Source: Candidatus Thorarchaeota archaeon
GTDB taxonomy: Archaea; Asgardarchaeota; Thorarchaeia; Thorarchaeales; Thorarchaeaceae
Length of the DNA stretch: 50,618 bases
Direction of reading: 5' to 3'
Assembly: GCA_004524595.1 (NCBI GenBank)
Contig: SDOA01000015.1
Coordinates: 1-50,618 of the forward strand
The number at the start of each line of letters is the position of its first letter. Position 1 is the first letter of the stretch. Positions 16,914 to 24,838 of this stretch are shown here, one piece after another. The notes under the pieces were generated by a model, which worked only from the letters and a program-made list of their open reading frames with translations, was not told the DNA's origin and made no database searches. Position numbers and translations under genes: made by a program.

Positions 16914-16980
16914 AGTGACACTGATTATTTTCTTCTTGTCTGAATCATCCGACAGAATAATTGCCTCCTGCCAAATAGCC

Positions 16981-17368
16981 TCACTTTCCTTTAATCATAT
17001 CAAATAGACAATATTCGAGTCTACTTGGATTAACTATTATACATGCATACCTACTATTTGAACCCTTTGGGGTAGATAGCAACTGCATAGAATAATGACA
17101 AAGGTGGACATCTTGTAGATGGCTTTTTGAGAAAATTTGGTGGACCTTACATAATCTAGAACATACATCCGGATACGAGGATGACCTGACACGAGAGTGC
17201 CATTGCAGAGTCATCACCAGTGCCATCTCCTAGGAGGGCAACAAGCTGGTATCCAAGTTTTTCCAACTAACAATGAACGGCACAAAATTGATTCCAGACA
17301 GCACACAATCAGTGAGTCAATCACGGAAAGCTTCTTTGCTTTCTATGCAGAGGGAAATTGGATGACAG
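16981..17368. other. Intergenic stretch without a supported gene
   Basis: About 390 bases between the RHH gene (read leftward) and the small gene at 17369 (read rightward). Open frames of 61 and 81 codons exist on the two strands, but neither has a good ribosome site with a start nor a recognisable product, and both are His/Gln/Ser-rich in the way chance frames are. AGGAGGG at 17232-17238 is a ribosome-site-like sequence not followed by a start codon at the right distance. It presumably holds promoters for both flanking genes. No tRNA-like fold was found by eye. Confidence 0.4.
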
Positions 17369-17635
17369 ATGACTTATTGTGAACTCTGGCTTGAATCACC
17401 AGGAGGGACTTCCTCATTTCGAGTTGCATTATTGGCTCCAGATGAGTTCGAATTACCTGAGGGTTTTGTTCTAAGTGATGCACAGATAGATTCTGAGAAG
17501 AAATTGTATGTATCAAACTGGTTTGAGGGAATTATTGCCGCAAAGAAAGCAATTGATGTAGCCGCACAATTTTATTCTGATAGAGATCTGAAATTCTTGT
17601 ACTTTCGAGAAATTAGAAGACCGGTGAGTGAATAA
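17369..17635 (+). CDS. Small hypothetical protein
   Basis: An 88-residue acidic soluble protein with no recognised family. It shows a strand-rich N terminus (CELWLESPGGTSSFRVALLAP) and a C-terminal helix-strand (EGIIAAKKAIDVAAQFYSDRDLKFLYFREIRRP). It has no Cys pair, signal peptide or membrane helix. The ATG at 17369 has only a weak GGATGA upstream. Downstream there is a G/C-rich hairpin before the convergent membrane gene, which supports this being the end of a real transcript. Confidence 0.5.
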   Translation: MTYCELWLESPGGTSSFRVALLAPDEFELPEGFVLSDAQIDSEKKLYVSNWFEGIIAAKKAIDVAAQFYSDRDLKFLYFREIRRPVSE

Positions 17636-17648
17636 AAAAATAATAGAG

Positions 17649-17667
17649 AGAGGGTGAACCCCCCTCT
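17649..17667. terminator. Hairpin between convergent genes
   Basis: AGAGGG (17649-17654) can pair with CCCTCT (17662-17667) around a 7-base loop. It fills the 37-base gap between the 17369 and 17673 genes, whose stops face each other, so it could end transcription from both sides. A similar GGGTGA...ACCCCC hairpin lies in the convergent gap near 47.7 kb. There is no strong U-tract on the plus strand. Confidence 0.4.
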
Positions 17668-17672
17668 AATCT

Positions 17673-18341
17673 TTATGTTATAGGCCAGTCTATTAGCCCT
17701 AGTAAATCAGGAGCAATTAGAACTACTACTCCAACTCCAATAGCTAAAAGCCCTACAATGATACTAACGGGAGTTGATGCAAAGATTTTTCCAATCAGTT
17801 CTATCAATTTGAGTATCAATCCGCTAATGACATATATTATAACGAATATGATGGCTCCTATAATCAAGAGTCCTTTACCAGATATCAGGAAATTAATGAT
17901 GTCTGCAACATAAGGGACAGCCATAAGTAGGGGATCGTTTGTCAATGGTTGAACGAACCCGTACATTGTTGCTACTCCAAAAACAGCTACTGCCAGAGCA
18001 AATACTAGAGCGAGAGGAAACTTAGAGAGCACTCTCATGACCAGCGTAAAGCCCATCAGAATTAGCACTCCTGCAACAATCACTGCACCAGGTTGTACAG
18101 TCCATACAACATATCCAACAAATATGTCTAGGATACCCACGAAGAAGCCTATGAAGGTTCCAACGTGAACAAGTACATCAAAAATCGAACCTAATAACGG
18201 GATTGGATCTGTAATGTTCTCTAATAGCCAGATGGCTAAGAGACCTCCTGATAGTATGAGAACCCATGCTAGCACCCAGTCATTCTGGAAGAATAGCATG
18301 ATATCAGCGAGGGTATAGTCAAAAAATGGTATTTGAAGCAT
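17673..18341 (-). CDS. Polytopic membrane protein of unknown function
   Basis: A 222-residue, very hydrophobic protein with about six membrane helices, roughly at 25-42, 60-80, 84-104, 108-130, 155-180 and 193-212. No charged catalytic motif or known family signature was seen. The ATG has GAGGTG 7 bases upstream, a strong ribosome site. It lies downstream of the TadC-like gene in the same direction with a 55-base gap that carries an AGTTTATTTG TATA-like box, so it may also have its own promoter. A structural or channel role is possible, but function is unknown. Confidence 0.7.
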   Translation of the reverse strand: MLQIPFFDYTLADIMLFFQNDWVLAWVLILSGGLLAIWLLENITDPIPLLGSIFDVLVHVGTFIGFFVGILDIFVGYVVWTVQPGAVIVAGVLILMGFTLVMRVLSKFPLALVFALAVAVFGVATMYGFVQPLTNDPLLMAVPYVADIINFLISGKGLLIIGAIIFVIIYVISGLILKLIELIGKIFASTPVSIIVGLLAIGVGVVVLIAPDLLGLIDWPIT

Positions 18342-18396
18342 GATAACACCTCAACCTAACTAGAATCTGGATTGGCACAGCTACAAATAAACTATA

Positions 18397-19923
18397 CTAC
18401 ACCAGACTCAGACCCATCAAACTGGAGGATAGTGCGAGAGATATCCAAAAGAGTAGAGTGCATATTAGTGCCATAACTATAGGACGTGAACCGTTTACCA
18501 TACGAGTATTCTGGTATCCCATGGATAATGTAGTAATGCCCAAGGATCCTAATAGAGGAGCAGTATCAAGTAAAGTGATTGCACCTGAGATAAAACCCGG
18601 TCCTTGACTTAGCAATGATCCAATATAGAGGAATGGCGCAAGCGAGGCAAGCATTCCAAGCACAGCAGCACTTGTTGTAGTGAGGATATACACTTTCATT
18701 TTCTGTGCTGCGATAATTGAGTCACGCTCTTTGGCCACAGCAGACCTCTTTACTAAACGAGCTGCAATTCTTGTAATCCGTTCACCAGCACTAAATGCAG
18801 AGGCTTCACACATCAGAGAGATCATCTTGATCATCTGTGACACGCTCTGCCCAAGAGCCGCCTGACCAGCAAGTTCTAGGCCTTCAGATACACTAAGACC
18901 TTCACGATGCATTGCATCATTTGCTATATCAACAAGAGTTTGTGCCTTTGGTTCTAAGTCATCTCGAACTGAACTAAGAGCAACCTCTAGAGTATCGCCA
19001 GAACTAAGATGTTGGCCGAGCAAGATCATAAAATTAAGGAATTCATCATATTCTGTAACAATCTCTTTTTGAGTAGGTGAAAGAACTGATTCATCCCGTG
19101 GTCGGTCAAAGTAAGCTGAGAATTGTCTAGAGAATCGACTTCTAAGAATGGCATTCAATGCTACGAAGATGGGTGCAATCAGTAATACTACAAGGTTTGT
19201 AGCATATCCGGCAAGAGATACGGCTAAGGTGAACATTATTGGAACATAGGTTACGAGTGCAGCAACAATCAGAAGACGGCTTTCAAGTTCCAAGTTCTTT
19301 TGCCGGAGAGCTAAATCTGCTTCGAAGGACTCACCGGAGAGGTCGTCAAGAAGGTCGGTCTTTTTCTCAAGGGATGATACAATTGCTGTGAAATACCTAC
19401 GAATATCATCAGAAGGTTGATCTTTCGCAAATTCCATAAGACATGTTTCGGGAGGTATGCCTTTTGTGATTTTGTCCAAAATATTACTGAAAGCCTTTGA
19501 TAGGTATGGATGATCAGACTGCGATACCATCTCAATCGCATCAAAGATTGTGCCGCCAGTCTGAAATACTAGGATGAATTGTTCAAAGACAAGATCAGCC
19601 TCTTCAGACAGCCCTAATTTGTAACTATTCATCATTGATACGGGATATGAGATAACGATATAGTATGTAACTACACAAGCCATTGCTGAGAGAGGAATTG
19701 CAACGAGAAGGTTGACTCCTAAGATAATTAGAGCAATTAGTGAACTGAATAGTACAAGTAATGCAGAGAAGTATGCTGCAGCAATAACACCTTGTATTGA
19801 TAGAGTCATTAGAGGGGCGAGAAACTTGACAGCACGTACGAGGTCTCGGTCATCAGTTCTCCCACCTATATGTGAGAATGGAGGAATCCTCGAACTAAGT
19901 CTACACAATCGCTCGTATATCAC
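18397..19923 (-). CDS. TadC/ArlJ-like membrane platform protein (GspF family)
   Basis: A 508-residue protein with the doubled T2SSF (GspF) layout of archaeal pilus/archaellum platform proteins. It has about eight hydrophobic helices: three at residues 35-110, two at 220-265 and three at the C terminus. Between them are two helical cytosolic GspF domains (EADLVFEQFILVFQTGGTIFDAI and LNFMILLGQHLSSGDTLEVALS). Such proteins anchor the assembly ATPase. No ATPase, prepilin or prepilin peptidase gene is seen in the window. The frame extends to a TTG at 19938, but GTG 19923 has GAGGA 8 bases upstream and is preferred. A minus-strand TATA-like CAATTTAAG lies near 19966. Confidence 0.82.
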   Translation of the reverse strand: MIYERLCRLSSRIPPFSHIGGRTDDRDLVRAVKFLAPLMTLSIQGVIAAAYFSALLVLFSSLIALIILGVNLLVAIPLSAMACVVTYYIVISYPVSMMNSYKLGLSEEADLVFEQFILVFQTGGTIFDAIEMVSQSDHPYLSKAFSNILDKITKGIPPETCLMEFAKDQPSDDIRRYFTAIVSSLEKKTDLLDDLSGESFEADLALRQKNLELESRLLIVAALVTYVPIMFTLAVSLAGYATNLVVLLIAPIFVALNAILRSRFSRQFSAYFDRPRDESVLSPTQKEIVTEYDEFLNFMILLGQHLSSGDTLEVALSSVRDDLEPKAQTLVDIANDAMHREGLSVSEGLELAGQAALGQSVSQMIKMISLMCEASAFSAGERITRIAARLVKRSAVAKERDSIIAAQKMKVYILTTTSAAVLGMLASLAPFLYIGSLLSQGPGFISGAITLLDTAPLLGSLGITTLSMGYQNTRMVNGSRPIVMALICTLLFWISLALSSSLMGLSLV

Positions 19924-20038
19924 TTTGAAAGTCCTCAATTATCAGATTCAGTCATGACTCTCTTAAATTGCCCGATTAAAAAAGTAGAGTGGTTCCTCGA
20001 ATTTTCCTGATGATTATCCGAGGAACGCCTTGACTTAT

Positions 20039-21400
20039 CTAACTTCGTCTGCGGATTAGCCAGATGACAGCAATTATGCCAACAACAATCAGTAGCAGTG
20101 CTACAAGTCCTCCAGCATCACCATCAGTTACCATTGTCGATCCAAGATTGGTATAGGCAACATATACAGGATCTTGCTGAACTCGTAATCCGTTCCACTC
20201 AGGGAAAGTGACTGCATACCACCAATCACTATTGACAAATGCAGTACCATTTAGTGCACCTTGTGCCATATCGCCTACTGAGGAGTAGGTCTCTCGTATG
20301 CTCTCAGATAGTCCATATGCCATGTGAGCAAAGATAAACGCGGACAGTGGTAGCTGCCAGGCAACCAGAATCAGATCACTCAATCTTGCACCAAGAAGAC
20401 AATTGATTGCTGTTTCATCTTCTGAAACGACATCCCAAGGATCTGTTGTTTCATTAAATAACGAGTATTGACGACCAAGGCCAATATCGAATGCGCGTTC
20501 ACTGGCACCAACTACTATGCTAATGTTATCGTCCATTGGCATTGTTGAAGTTGGAGCTGTGATCGTGTTTCCATTTGATGCTCTTGTCACCCGAAATTGT
20601 GAAGTGAATATTGAGAGATAGTGTACTGCAGATATCTTCATAGAATCGATGATGATATCACTAGGTTCAACAGGAGCTCCGAGAAATTCCATCTCGTGAA
20701 CCTGTCCAATTGTATACAGACTCTCTGCTTGAACAGTTCCATCTTCGTGAATCACAATATCATATTCTATAGTCAATTCACTAAGCAGAACTCTCATAAT
20801 AGGAACCCCAAGAGTAAACCAGAACCAGAATGGACTATTTGCATCAACAATCCTGCATGTCAAATTATAATAGCTCATCCCAAATCGATAGTGACCATCA
20901 CTGATTTTCGTCGCAGGAATTGGAACAACAGATGGTTCAACTCCGAAAGTAGTATCCTCACTGAAAGGTACAACATACCAAGCAGTATCATGTCCCATGT
21001 CTGGAAGATTGTTACTTCCATAGGATTCATTGTGACACAAGAGGAAGGCAAAAATAGCGCCTATGAAAACCTCTCTGTCTTCAGGCGTTTTATAGTGCAT
21101 ACCAAACAACTGGTACGGTAAGATTAGCTTTTGACCAGTTGACATATTCGCATTATTGAATGCAATCAAAAATGCCTGGAACTCATCAACATGTACATAT
21201 GATGCAGTAAAGCTTGCAGTTCCATTATCATTTTCAATCACAATGTCATCATTTGTCCAGTACTCATCATCAAAAGTATGTCCAAACAGAGCCTCTTCAT
21301 CACCTGCTTCCCAGGCGTTTGCGAGTGGCATTGATGCGAATGGCATGACTAGTAGAATTAAGACCCAAAGGGTCATCAGTTTTATCTTACTAGCGTGCAT
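20039..21400 (-). CDS. Secreted surface protein with C-terminal membrane anchor
   Basis: A 453-residue protein with a signal peptide (KIKLMTLWVLILLVMPFASMPLANA, about residues 5-30), a long extracellular part rich in Asn, Ser and Thr with several NxS/T sites, and a C-terminal helix followed by IRRRS that would anchor it. The outer part is probably beta-rich; it includes YDIVIHEDGTVQAESLYTIGQ and is not a family I recognise. GGAGAG lies 6 bases before the ATG. It lies directly upstream of the TadC-like gene in the same direction. A cell-surface role is well supported; what it binds is unknown. Confidence 0.72.
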   Translation of the reverse strand: MHASKIKLMTLWVLILLVMPFASMPLANAWEAGDEEALFGHTFDDEYWTNDDIVIENDNGTASFTASYVHVDEFQAFLIAFNNANMSTGQKLILPYQLFGMHYKTPEDREVFIGAIFAFLLCHNESYGSNNLPDMGHDTAWYVVPFSEDTTFGVEPSVVPIPATKISDGHYRFGMSYYNLTCRIVDANSPFWFWFTLGVPIMRVLLSELTIEYDIVIHEDGTVQAESLYTIGQVHEMEFLGAPVEPSDIIIDSMKISAVHYLSIFTSQFRVTRASNGNTITAPTSTMPMDDNISIVVGASERAFDIGLGRQYSLFNETTDPWDVVSEDETAINCLLGARLSDLILVAWQLPLSAFIFAHMAYGLSESIRETYSSVGDMAQGALNGTAFVNSDWWYAVTFPEWNGLRVQQDPVYVAYTNLGSTMVTDGDAGGLVALLLIVVGIIAVIWLIRRRS

Positions 21401-21471
21401 ATCAAACTCTCCACATCATTCTAGTAATTTTCATATTAAAAGCAAATGTATGATAGATACATAAACAATTA

Positions 21472-22734
21472 TTAAAGGAAATCAGTCAGCTTTGTCTGAT
21501 TCATATAATCATTATAGAGTTGGCTCTTTGCTAGATATCTTGAGAGGGGATTTCGTAAGTGTTTACCAATCTCTATAGTAGCTTCATCTATGCTAAGGAA
21601 TTTTTTGACTCCAGATGCTAGTGCTCGTTTTGCAATCTCACGAAACCGCCAGACTCCAAGTGGAACCCATTGTTGAGGATCAATCTCCATAAAGACAATC
21701 ACTCCAGACTGTCTTCGGATTTTGCTGAGATATTCTAATGCAGGCAGTCGAGTGGCATAGTAAGCACCAACAACATCTTTTGCGTAATCTTTCCGACCCT
21801 TTACATACTCGTAATCATTGATTATTGTGGGATTAAGACCACCTAACCAGCACTCCATGGCTTCAAATTGCCAACCACCGGGATAGAATAACAGAGCAAC
21901 AGTGTTACCAAGAGCATGATCAATACTAACAAGAAAATCATTGATAGACCGATTTCTAAGCACCTGTTTATGGAGACGACGCCCAACGATATCATCAACT
22001 GCGGTGATGCTCCATTTTGTTGGAACCAGTTTCCTCTTCTTCCTTTGACCTAAGACTCCAACTGATAGTAGTCTTGTGATATGTTCCTGTCTAATGCCAT
22101 CATTAAAGAGGTCTAGGACGCCACCCACAGCTTTTAGATCAGTATCAGAAGTAACTTTTTCAACGACTCTTGGTATTTTGGGATTGTCTTCAAGTCTGAA
22201 TCGGTCCAGAGGAGCAGAGGGGCCTATTGGTAAAGTTGCATCAGAGAAGACTGAAGTAAATGAAGGTCTCTTCAATAATGTTGCTTCAGAAAAAAGGGAT
22301 GATTCAGAAAGAGCAAGAGTCTGAGTCTCTGCGAGTTCTCGACTAGGATTAACAGCAGAATCGACCGGAATCATTTTCTTTGTACGAACAAGACTAAATC
22401 GAAGTGCAAGTATCTCGTCTATACTTCTGTTTAACCAGAGGTCAGGCCGTTCCATTAGAGGGGCTTCATCTACACGAACAGGCGGAATGAGCGGACCGGC
22501 TAAGACCTTAGGATATCCAGACTCTCCAACGAAGATTGAGGGCGGTGAAGAACCCAGGAGATCTTGTCCTGTAAATGCTTCATCAATACGTGCCATTGCT
22601 CGAGCGCGCATCACCAATGGACAGGGTCTGATTCCACAGAGGGCTCGATGCCCCATACACTTTGAACATACTCTCTCATCATAGGATTCTCTCTTTGGTT
22701 CTTTTGGAGAGGATTCAAGCTTCATCTGTGGCAT
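21472..22734 (-). CDS. nreA: Archaeal Nre DNA-repair protein
   Basis: A 420-residue protein matching archaeal NreA. The N terminus has a four-Cys zinc motif (C23, C26, C33, C38 in CSKCMGHRALCGIRPCP), then YPKVLAGPLIPP, and the C-terminal half carries conserved parts such as LLSVGVLGQRKKRKLVPTKWSITAVDD and FYPGGWQFEAMECWLGG. The last residues, QTKLTDFL (413-420), form a PCNA-interacting (PIP) box. NreA is required for DNA-damage tolerance, by interaction with PCNA, in Haloferax; that is family knowledge. The ATG lies only about 20 bases after a minus-strand CTATATGAAAATAC box, so the leader is very short. Confidence 0.92.
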   Translation of the reverse strand: MPQMKLESSPKEPKRESYDERVCSKCMGHRALCGIRPCPLVMRARAMARIDEAFTGQDLLGSSPPSIFVGESGYPKVLAGPLIPPVRVDEAPLMERPDLWLNRSIDEILALRFSLVRTKKMIPVDSAVNPSRELAETQTLALSESSLFSEATLLKRPSFTSVFSDATLPIGPSAPLDRFRLEDNPKIPRVVEKVTSDTDLKAVGGVLDLFNDGIRQEHITRLLSVGVLGQRKKRKLVPTKWSITAVDDIVGRRLHKQVLRNRSINDFLVSIDHALGNTVALLFYPGGWQFEAMECWLGGLNPTIINDYEYVKGRKDYAKDVVGAYYATRLPALEYLSKIRRQSGVIVFMEIDPQQWVPLGVWRFREIAKRALASGVKKFLSIDEATIEIGKHLRNPLSRYLAKSQLYNDYMNQTKLTDFL

Positions 22735-22830
22735 TTAGTATCTACCAGCAATACGTATTTTCATATAGATGATGTATTATGTCCTTCTAAGGATTTGGAA
22801 CTATATCTATCGCTCACAACAACCGAGTTA

Positions 22831-23289
22831 CTAGAACGGTTTCATCAACCAGATCTTTCGGGTTTCGTAGAATACCAAGAGGATTGCTATAATACTCACT
22901 GTGATGAACATGAGGTCTCCACCAGTTGGAGGCCAAGATAAGAAAATAAAAAGATATACAATTAACATAGCTGAAAAGAGAGTTCCAAGGAATAGGAACC
23001 TAGGTAAGAGCATTGTTCCTAATTTAATGAATAGAGATAATGAACCAACACGCACAGTCTTTGAGATACTATAGATACCATCTGCGTCTTTTTTAACTAG
23101 ATCAAGCTCAGATAACTTTGTGAGATGATGAAGGGCAAGGCTTGGACTTGAGAAGCCAAGTTCTCTCTGTACTTCTCTAACGCCCATTTCACCCTGAGAG
23201 AGGAGAAGTGCGTAAACACTCATTGTGCGCCCTTTTAGAAGTTTAGCAACTATGTCTCTCTCTGATTCTTCGCTCACATCATACACCAT
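22831..23289 (-). CDS. Winged-helix regulator with two membrane helices
   Basis: A 152-residue protein. Residues 5-75 form an ArsR-like winged helix (DIVAKLLKGRTMSVYALLLSQGEMGVREVQRELG, LALHHLTKLSELDLV). Residues about 90-110 and 125-143 are hydrophobic helices separated by a short WPPTGGDL loop, so it is probably a membrane-bound transcription regulator. A minus-strand TATTATACT box at 23306-23314 lies about 20-25 bases before the ATG, with no ribosome site between, which suggests a leaderless message. It lies next to the anchored outer-surface protein at 23357 and could respond to envelope state; inferred. Confidence 0.72.
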   Translation of the reverse strand: MVYDVSEESERDIVAKLLKGRTMSVYALLLSQGEMGVREVQRELGFSSPSLALHHLTKLSELDLVKKDADGIYSISKTVRVGSLSLFIKLGTMLLPRFLFLGTLFSAMLIVYLFIFLSWPPTGGDLMFITVSIIAILLVFYETRKIWLMKPF

Positions 23290-23356
23290 TCGATTGACAT
23301 TAGTCTAGTATAATACACCTAACCAAATAAAATAGAGAGGATAGGAGCAAAGATCA

Positions 23357-24097
23357 TCACTCAGGGTAAGAAACTGTATTAGTGATTGCTTCATAGAGGT
23401 TTTGAAGAGGCACTTCGAGGTGTCCATCTTCGTTGAGCCAGAATCCTTCACCCCACGAGATTACTGCAGGTTCACCATGGAAATCAGTAGTACCACTCCA
23501 TGTTCCATTTCGCATATACGCGAATCCATCTCCACTTGTAAAACCGAAGTAGAAACAAGTGTTATCATTGAAGTAGACGGTAATATAGAAATCGATAGGC
23601 CAAGTGTGTGGCCAATCAACGCTTGGATGAGTAGTTGCTTCTACCATTTGTCCGATACCATCATCGATTATCGAACCACTTAGACTATTCCATTCATTCT
23701 CAGTGAGTGTCCCTTTGCCTACAATATTATCATAATATGGATGGAAAAGGATATTGATCTCTCCACCAGTTTCATTCTCCGTCATATACACACCATCAAC
23801 ATATGCTCCAGGATGAACAGAGTTATAGTATGTTGAGAGATTCAAATTCACGAAAGTTGAGTTACACATCCAATAAAAGACAACATTATCCCGCATTGAG
23901 TTTAGATACACTGCAGCTCTTGCGCCTAATCCATTAACAGGATTAGTAGGAGTTGTTGTTGTTGTTGTAGGTGTTGTTGGAATGATACCTCCTCCGGGTA
24001 GATTTATCGCCACGATAAGGACACCAGCAGTGATTATCACAGCAACAATTGCCGATGCTAGAAACTTGTTCGACAGTCCAGTCTCATAATTTCTCAT
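23357..24097 (-). CDS. Membrane-anchored outer-surface protein with Thr-rich linker
   Basis: A 246-residue protein. An N-terminal helix (about residues 11-31) serves as signal or anchor, then a Thr/Pro linker (residues about 39-52) encoded by a run of GTT triplets on the plus strand near 23952-23968, then a soluble outer domain of about 190 residues. The outer domain has NxS/T sites, aromatic-rich strands (FYITVYFNDNTCFYFGFTSGD) and two cysteines that could pair. I do not recognise the fold. Its promoter side faces the inverted repeat at 24144-24166, so it is a likely target of regulation there. Confidence 0.7.
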   Translation of the reverse strand: MRNYETGLSNKFLASAIVAVIITAGVLIVAINLPGGGIIPTTPTTTTTTPTNPVNGLGARAAVYLNSMRDNVVFYWMCNSTFVNLNLSTYYNSVHPGAYVDGVYMTENETGGEINILFHPYYDNIVGKGTLTENEWNSLSGSIIDDGIGQMVEATTHPSVDWPHTWPIDFYITVYFNDNTCFYFGFTSGDGFAYMRNGTWSGTTDFHGEPAVISWGEGFWLNEDGHLEVPLQNLYEAITNTVSYPE

Positions 24098-24143
24098 TGA
24101 TATTCCACATCAAGAATATAGAATTAAAAGGATATTACTCTAC

Positions 24144-24166
24144 GTTTTGTACAGTATGTACAAAAC
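24144..24166. promoter_or_regulatory. Perfect 10-bp inverted repeat, candidate operator
   Basis: GTTTTGTACA (24144-24153), spacer GTA, then TGTACAAAAC (24157-24166). The arms are perfect. It lies between divergent genes, about 45 bases before the minus-strand start at 24097 and about 60 before the plus-strand start at 24227. A weaker related palindrome, CTTTT-AC-AAAAG, is at 24186-24197. A dimeric HTH protein probably binds here; the HTH/Zn-ribbon protein at 24227 and the membrane regulator at 22831 are candidates. Confidence 0.6.
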
Positions 24167-24226
24167 ATTGAACAATCAATTCAGTCTTTTACAAAAGCAT
24201 ATGATGTCTGGTGAGTGATTTATGAT

Positions 24227-24526
24227 ATGCTTACAAGAAGAGAAGAAATTACTAGATATCTTGAAGCGGCAGAATATCCTATAACAGCACAAGATCTCTG
24301 TGAAAGACTTGGTCTCAAGAAACGGTCAATAATCTATGAAGATATCGACCATATTGCTCGTTCTGTTAAACATGAAGGGAAAGAGGTTATTGTTCGTCCA
24401 GCTAGTTGTGGAAAATGTCACTTTGTTTTTTCAAAGATTCATTCTGCAAAAGCACCTACAAAATGCCCAAAATGTAAATCTGAGTGGATACTTGCCCCAG
24501 CATTTCTTATCAGGAAGAAAAAATAG
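24227..24526 (+). CDS. HTH transcription regulator fused to a Zn ribbon (COG3357-like)
   Basis: A 99-residue protein with an N-terminal winged-helix-like HTH (MLTRREEITRYLEAAEYPITAQDL, then LGLKKRSIIYEDIDHIA) and a C-terminal zinc ribbon (CGKCHFVF then CPKCKSEW). This arrangement matches the archaeal predicted regulator family COG3357. The frame extends to a GTG at 24215, but ATG 24227 is preferred because GGTGAGTGAT ends about 7 bases before it. It diverges from the anchored outer-surface gene and may regulate itself through the nearby inverted repeat. It converges with the OB-fold-like gene with a 3-base gap. Confidence 0.8.
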   Translation: MLTRREEITRYLEAAEYPITAQDLCERLGLKKRSIIYEDIDHIARSVKHEGKEVIVRPASCGKCHFVFSKIHSAKAPTKCPKCKSEWILAPAFLIRKKK

Positions 24527-24529
24527 AAA

Positions 24530-24838
24530 TTATTCATCAAATTTGTGAACTCTCTTTACTCCTGCTCCCTCACGTTTGATATCGATTACTCTAGTGACAA
24601 CATAATCAGAGAGACCATATTCATCTTCTTCTACATAACCATGTACAATCACAGGCACTCCAACCCGAGGTAAAAACTTGCATCTATCCATCACGTTAGC
24701 AGAGAGGCGAATTGTATAGGTTTTCCCAGTTTCTTCATCTTGTATGACAATATCTGTAGAGCCATACCATTGGGATGCAGTAATGCGAGTTGTTCGACTA
24801 CGCCCAATTTCTCTGACTACACCTCTTACAACAGTCAT
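24530..24838 (-). CDS. OB-fold-like protein coupled to endonuclease Q
   Basis: A 102-residue protein with the strand pattern of an OB fold: RGVVREIGRSRTTRITASQWYG, DIVIQDEETGKTYTIRLSANV, GVPVIVHGYVEE and YVVTRVIDIKRE. Such folds bind single-stranded nucleic acid or mediate protein contacts. The ATG overlaps the stop of the EndoQ gene (ATGA), so the two are translated together and probably work together. No zinc motif, and I cannot assign a named family. The link to EndoQ is the best functional clue; it is inference from gene order. Confidence 0.68.
   Translation of the reverse strand: MTVVRGVVREIGRSRTTRITASQWYGSTDIVIQDEETGKTYTIRLSANVMDRCKFLPRVGVPVIVHGYVEEDEYGLSDYVVTRVIDIKREGAGVKRVHKFDE

Noticed and set aside
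16981..17382. Two frames of 61 and 81 codons in the 16981-17368 gap
   Set aside because: Compositions are biased like chance frames (His, Gln, Ser), no good start with a ribosome site and no family match.
23952..23968. GTT triplet run as a microsatellite or CRISPR-like repeat
   Set aside because: It simply encodes the Thr-rich linker of the anchored protein; no regular repeat-spacer pattern is present.
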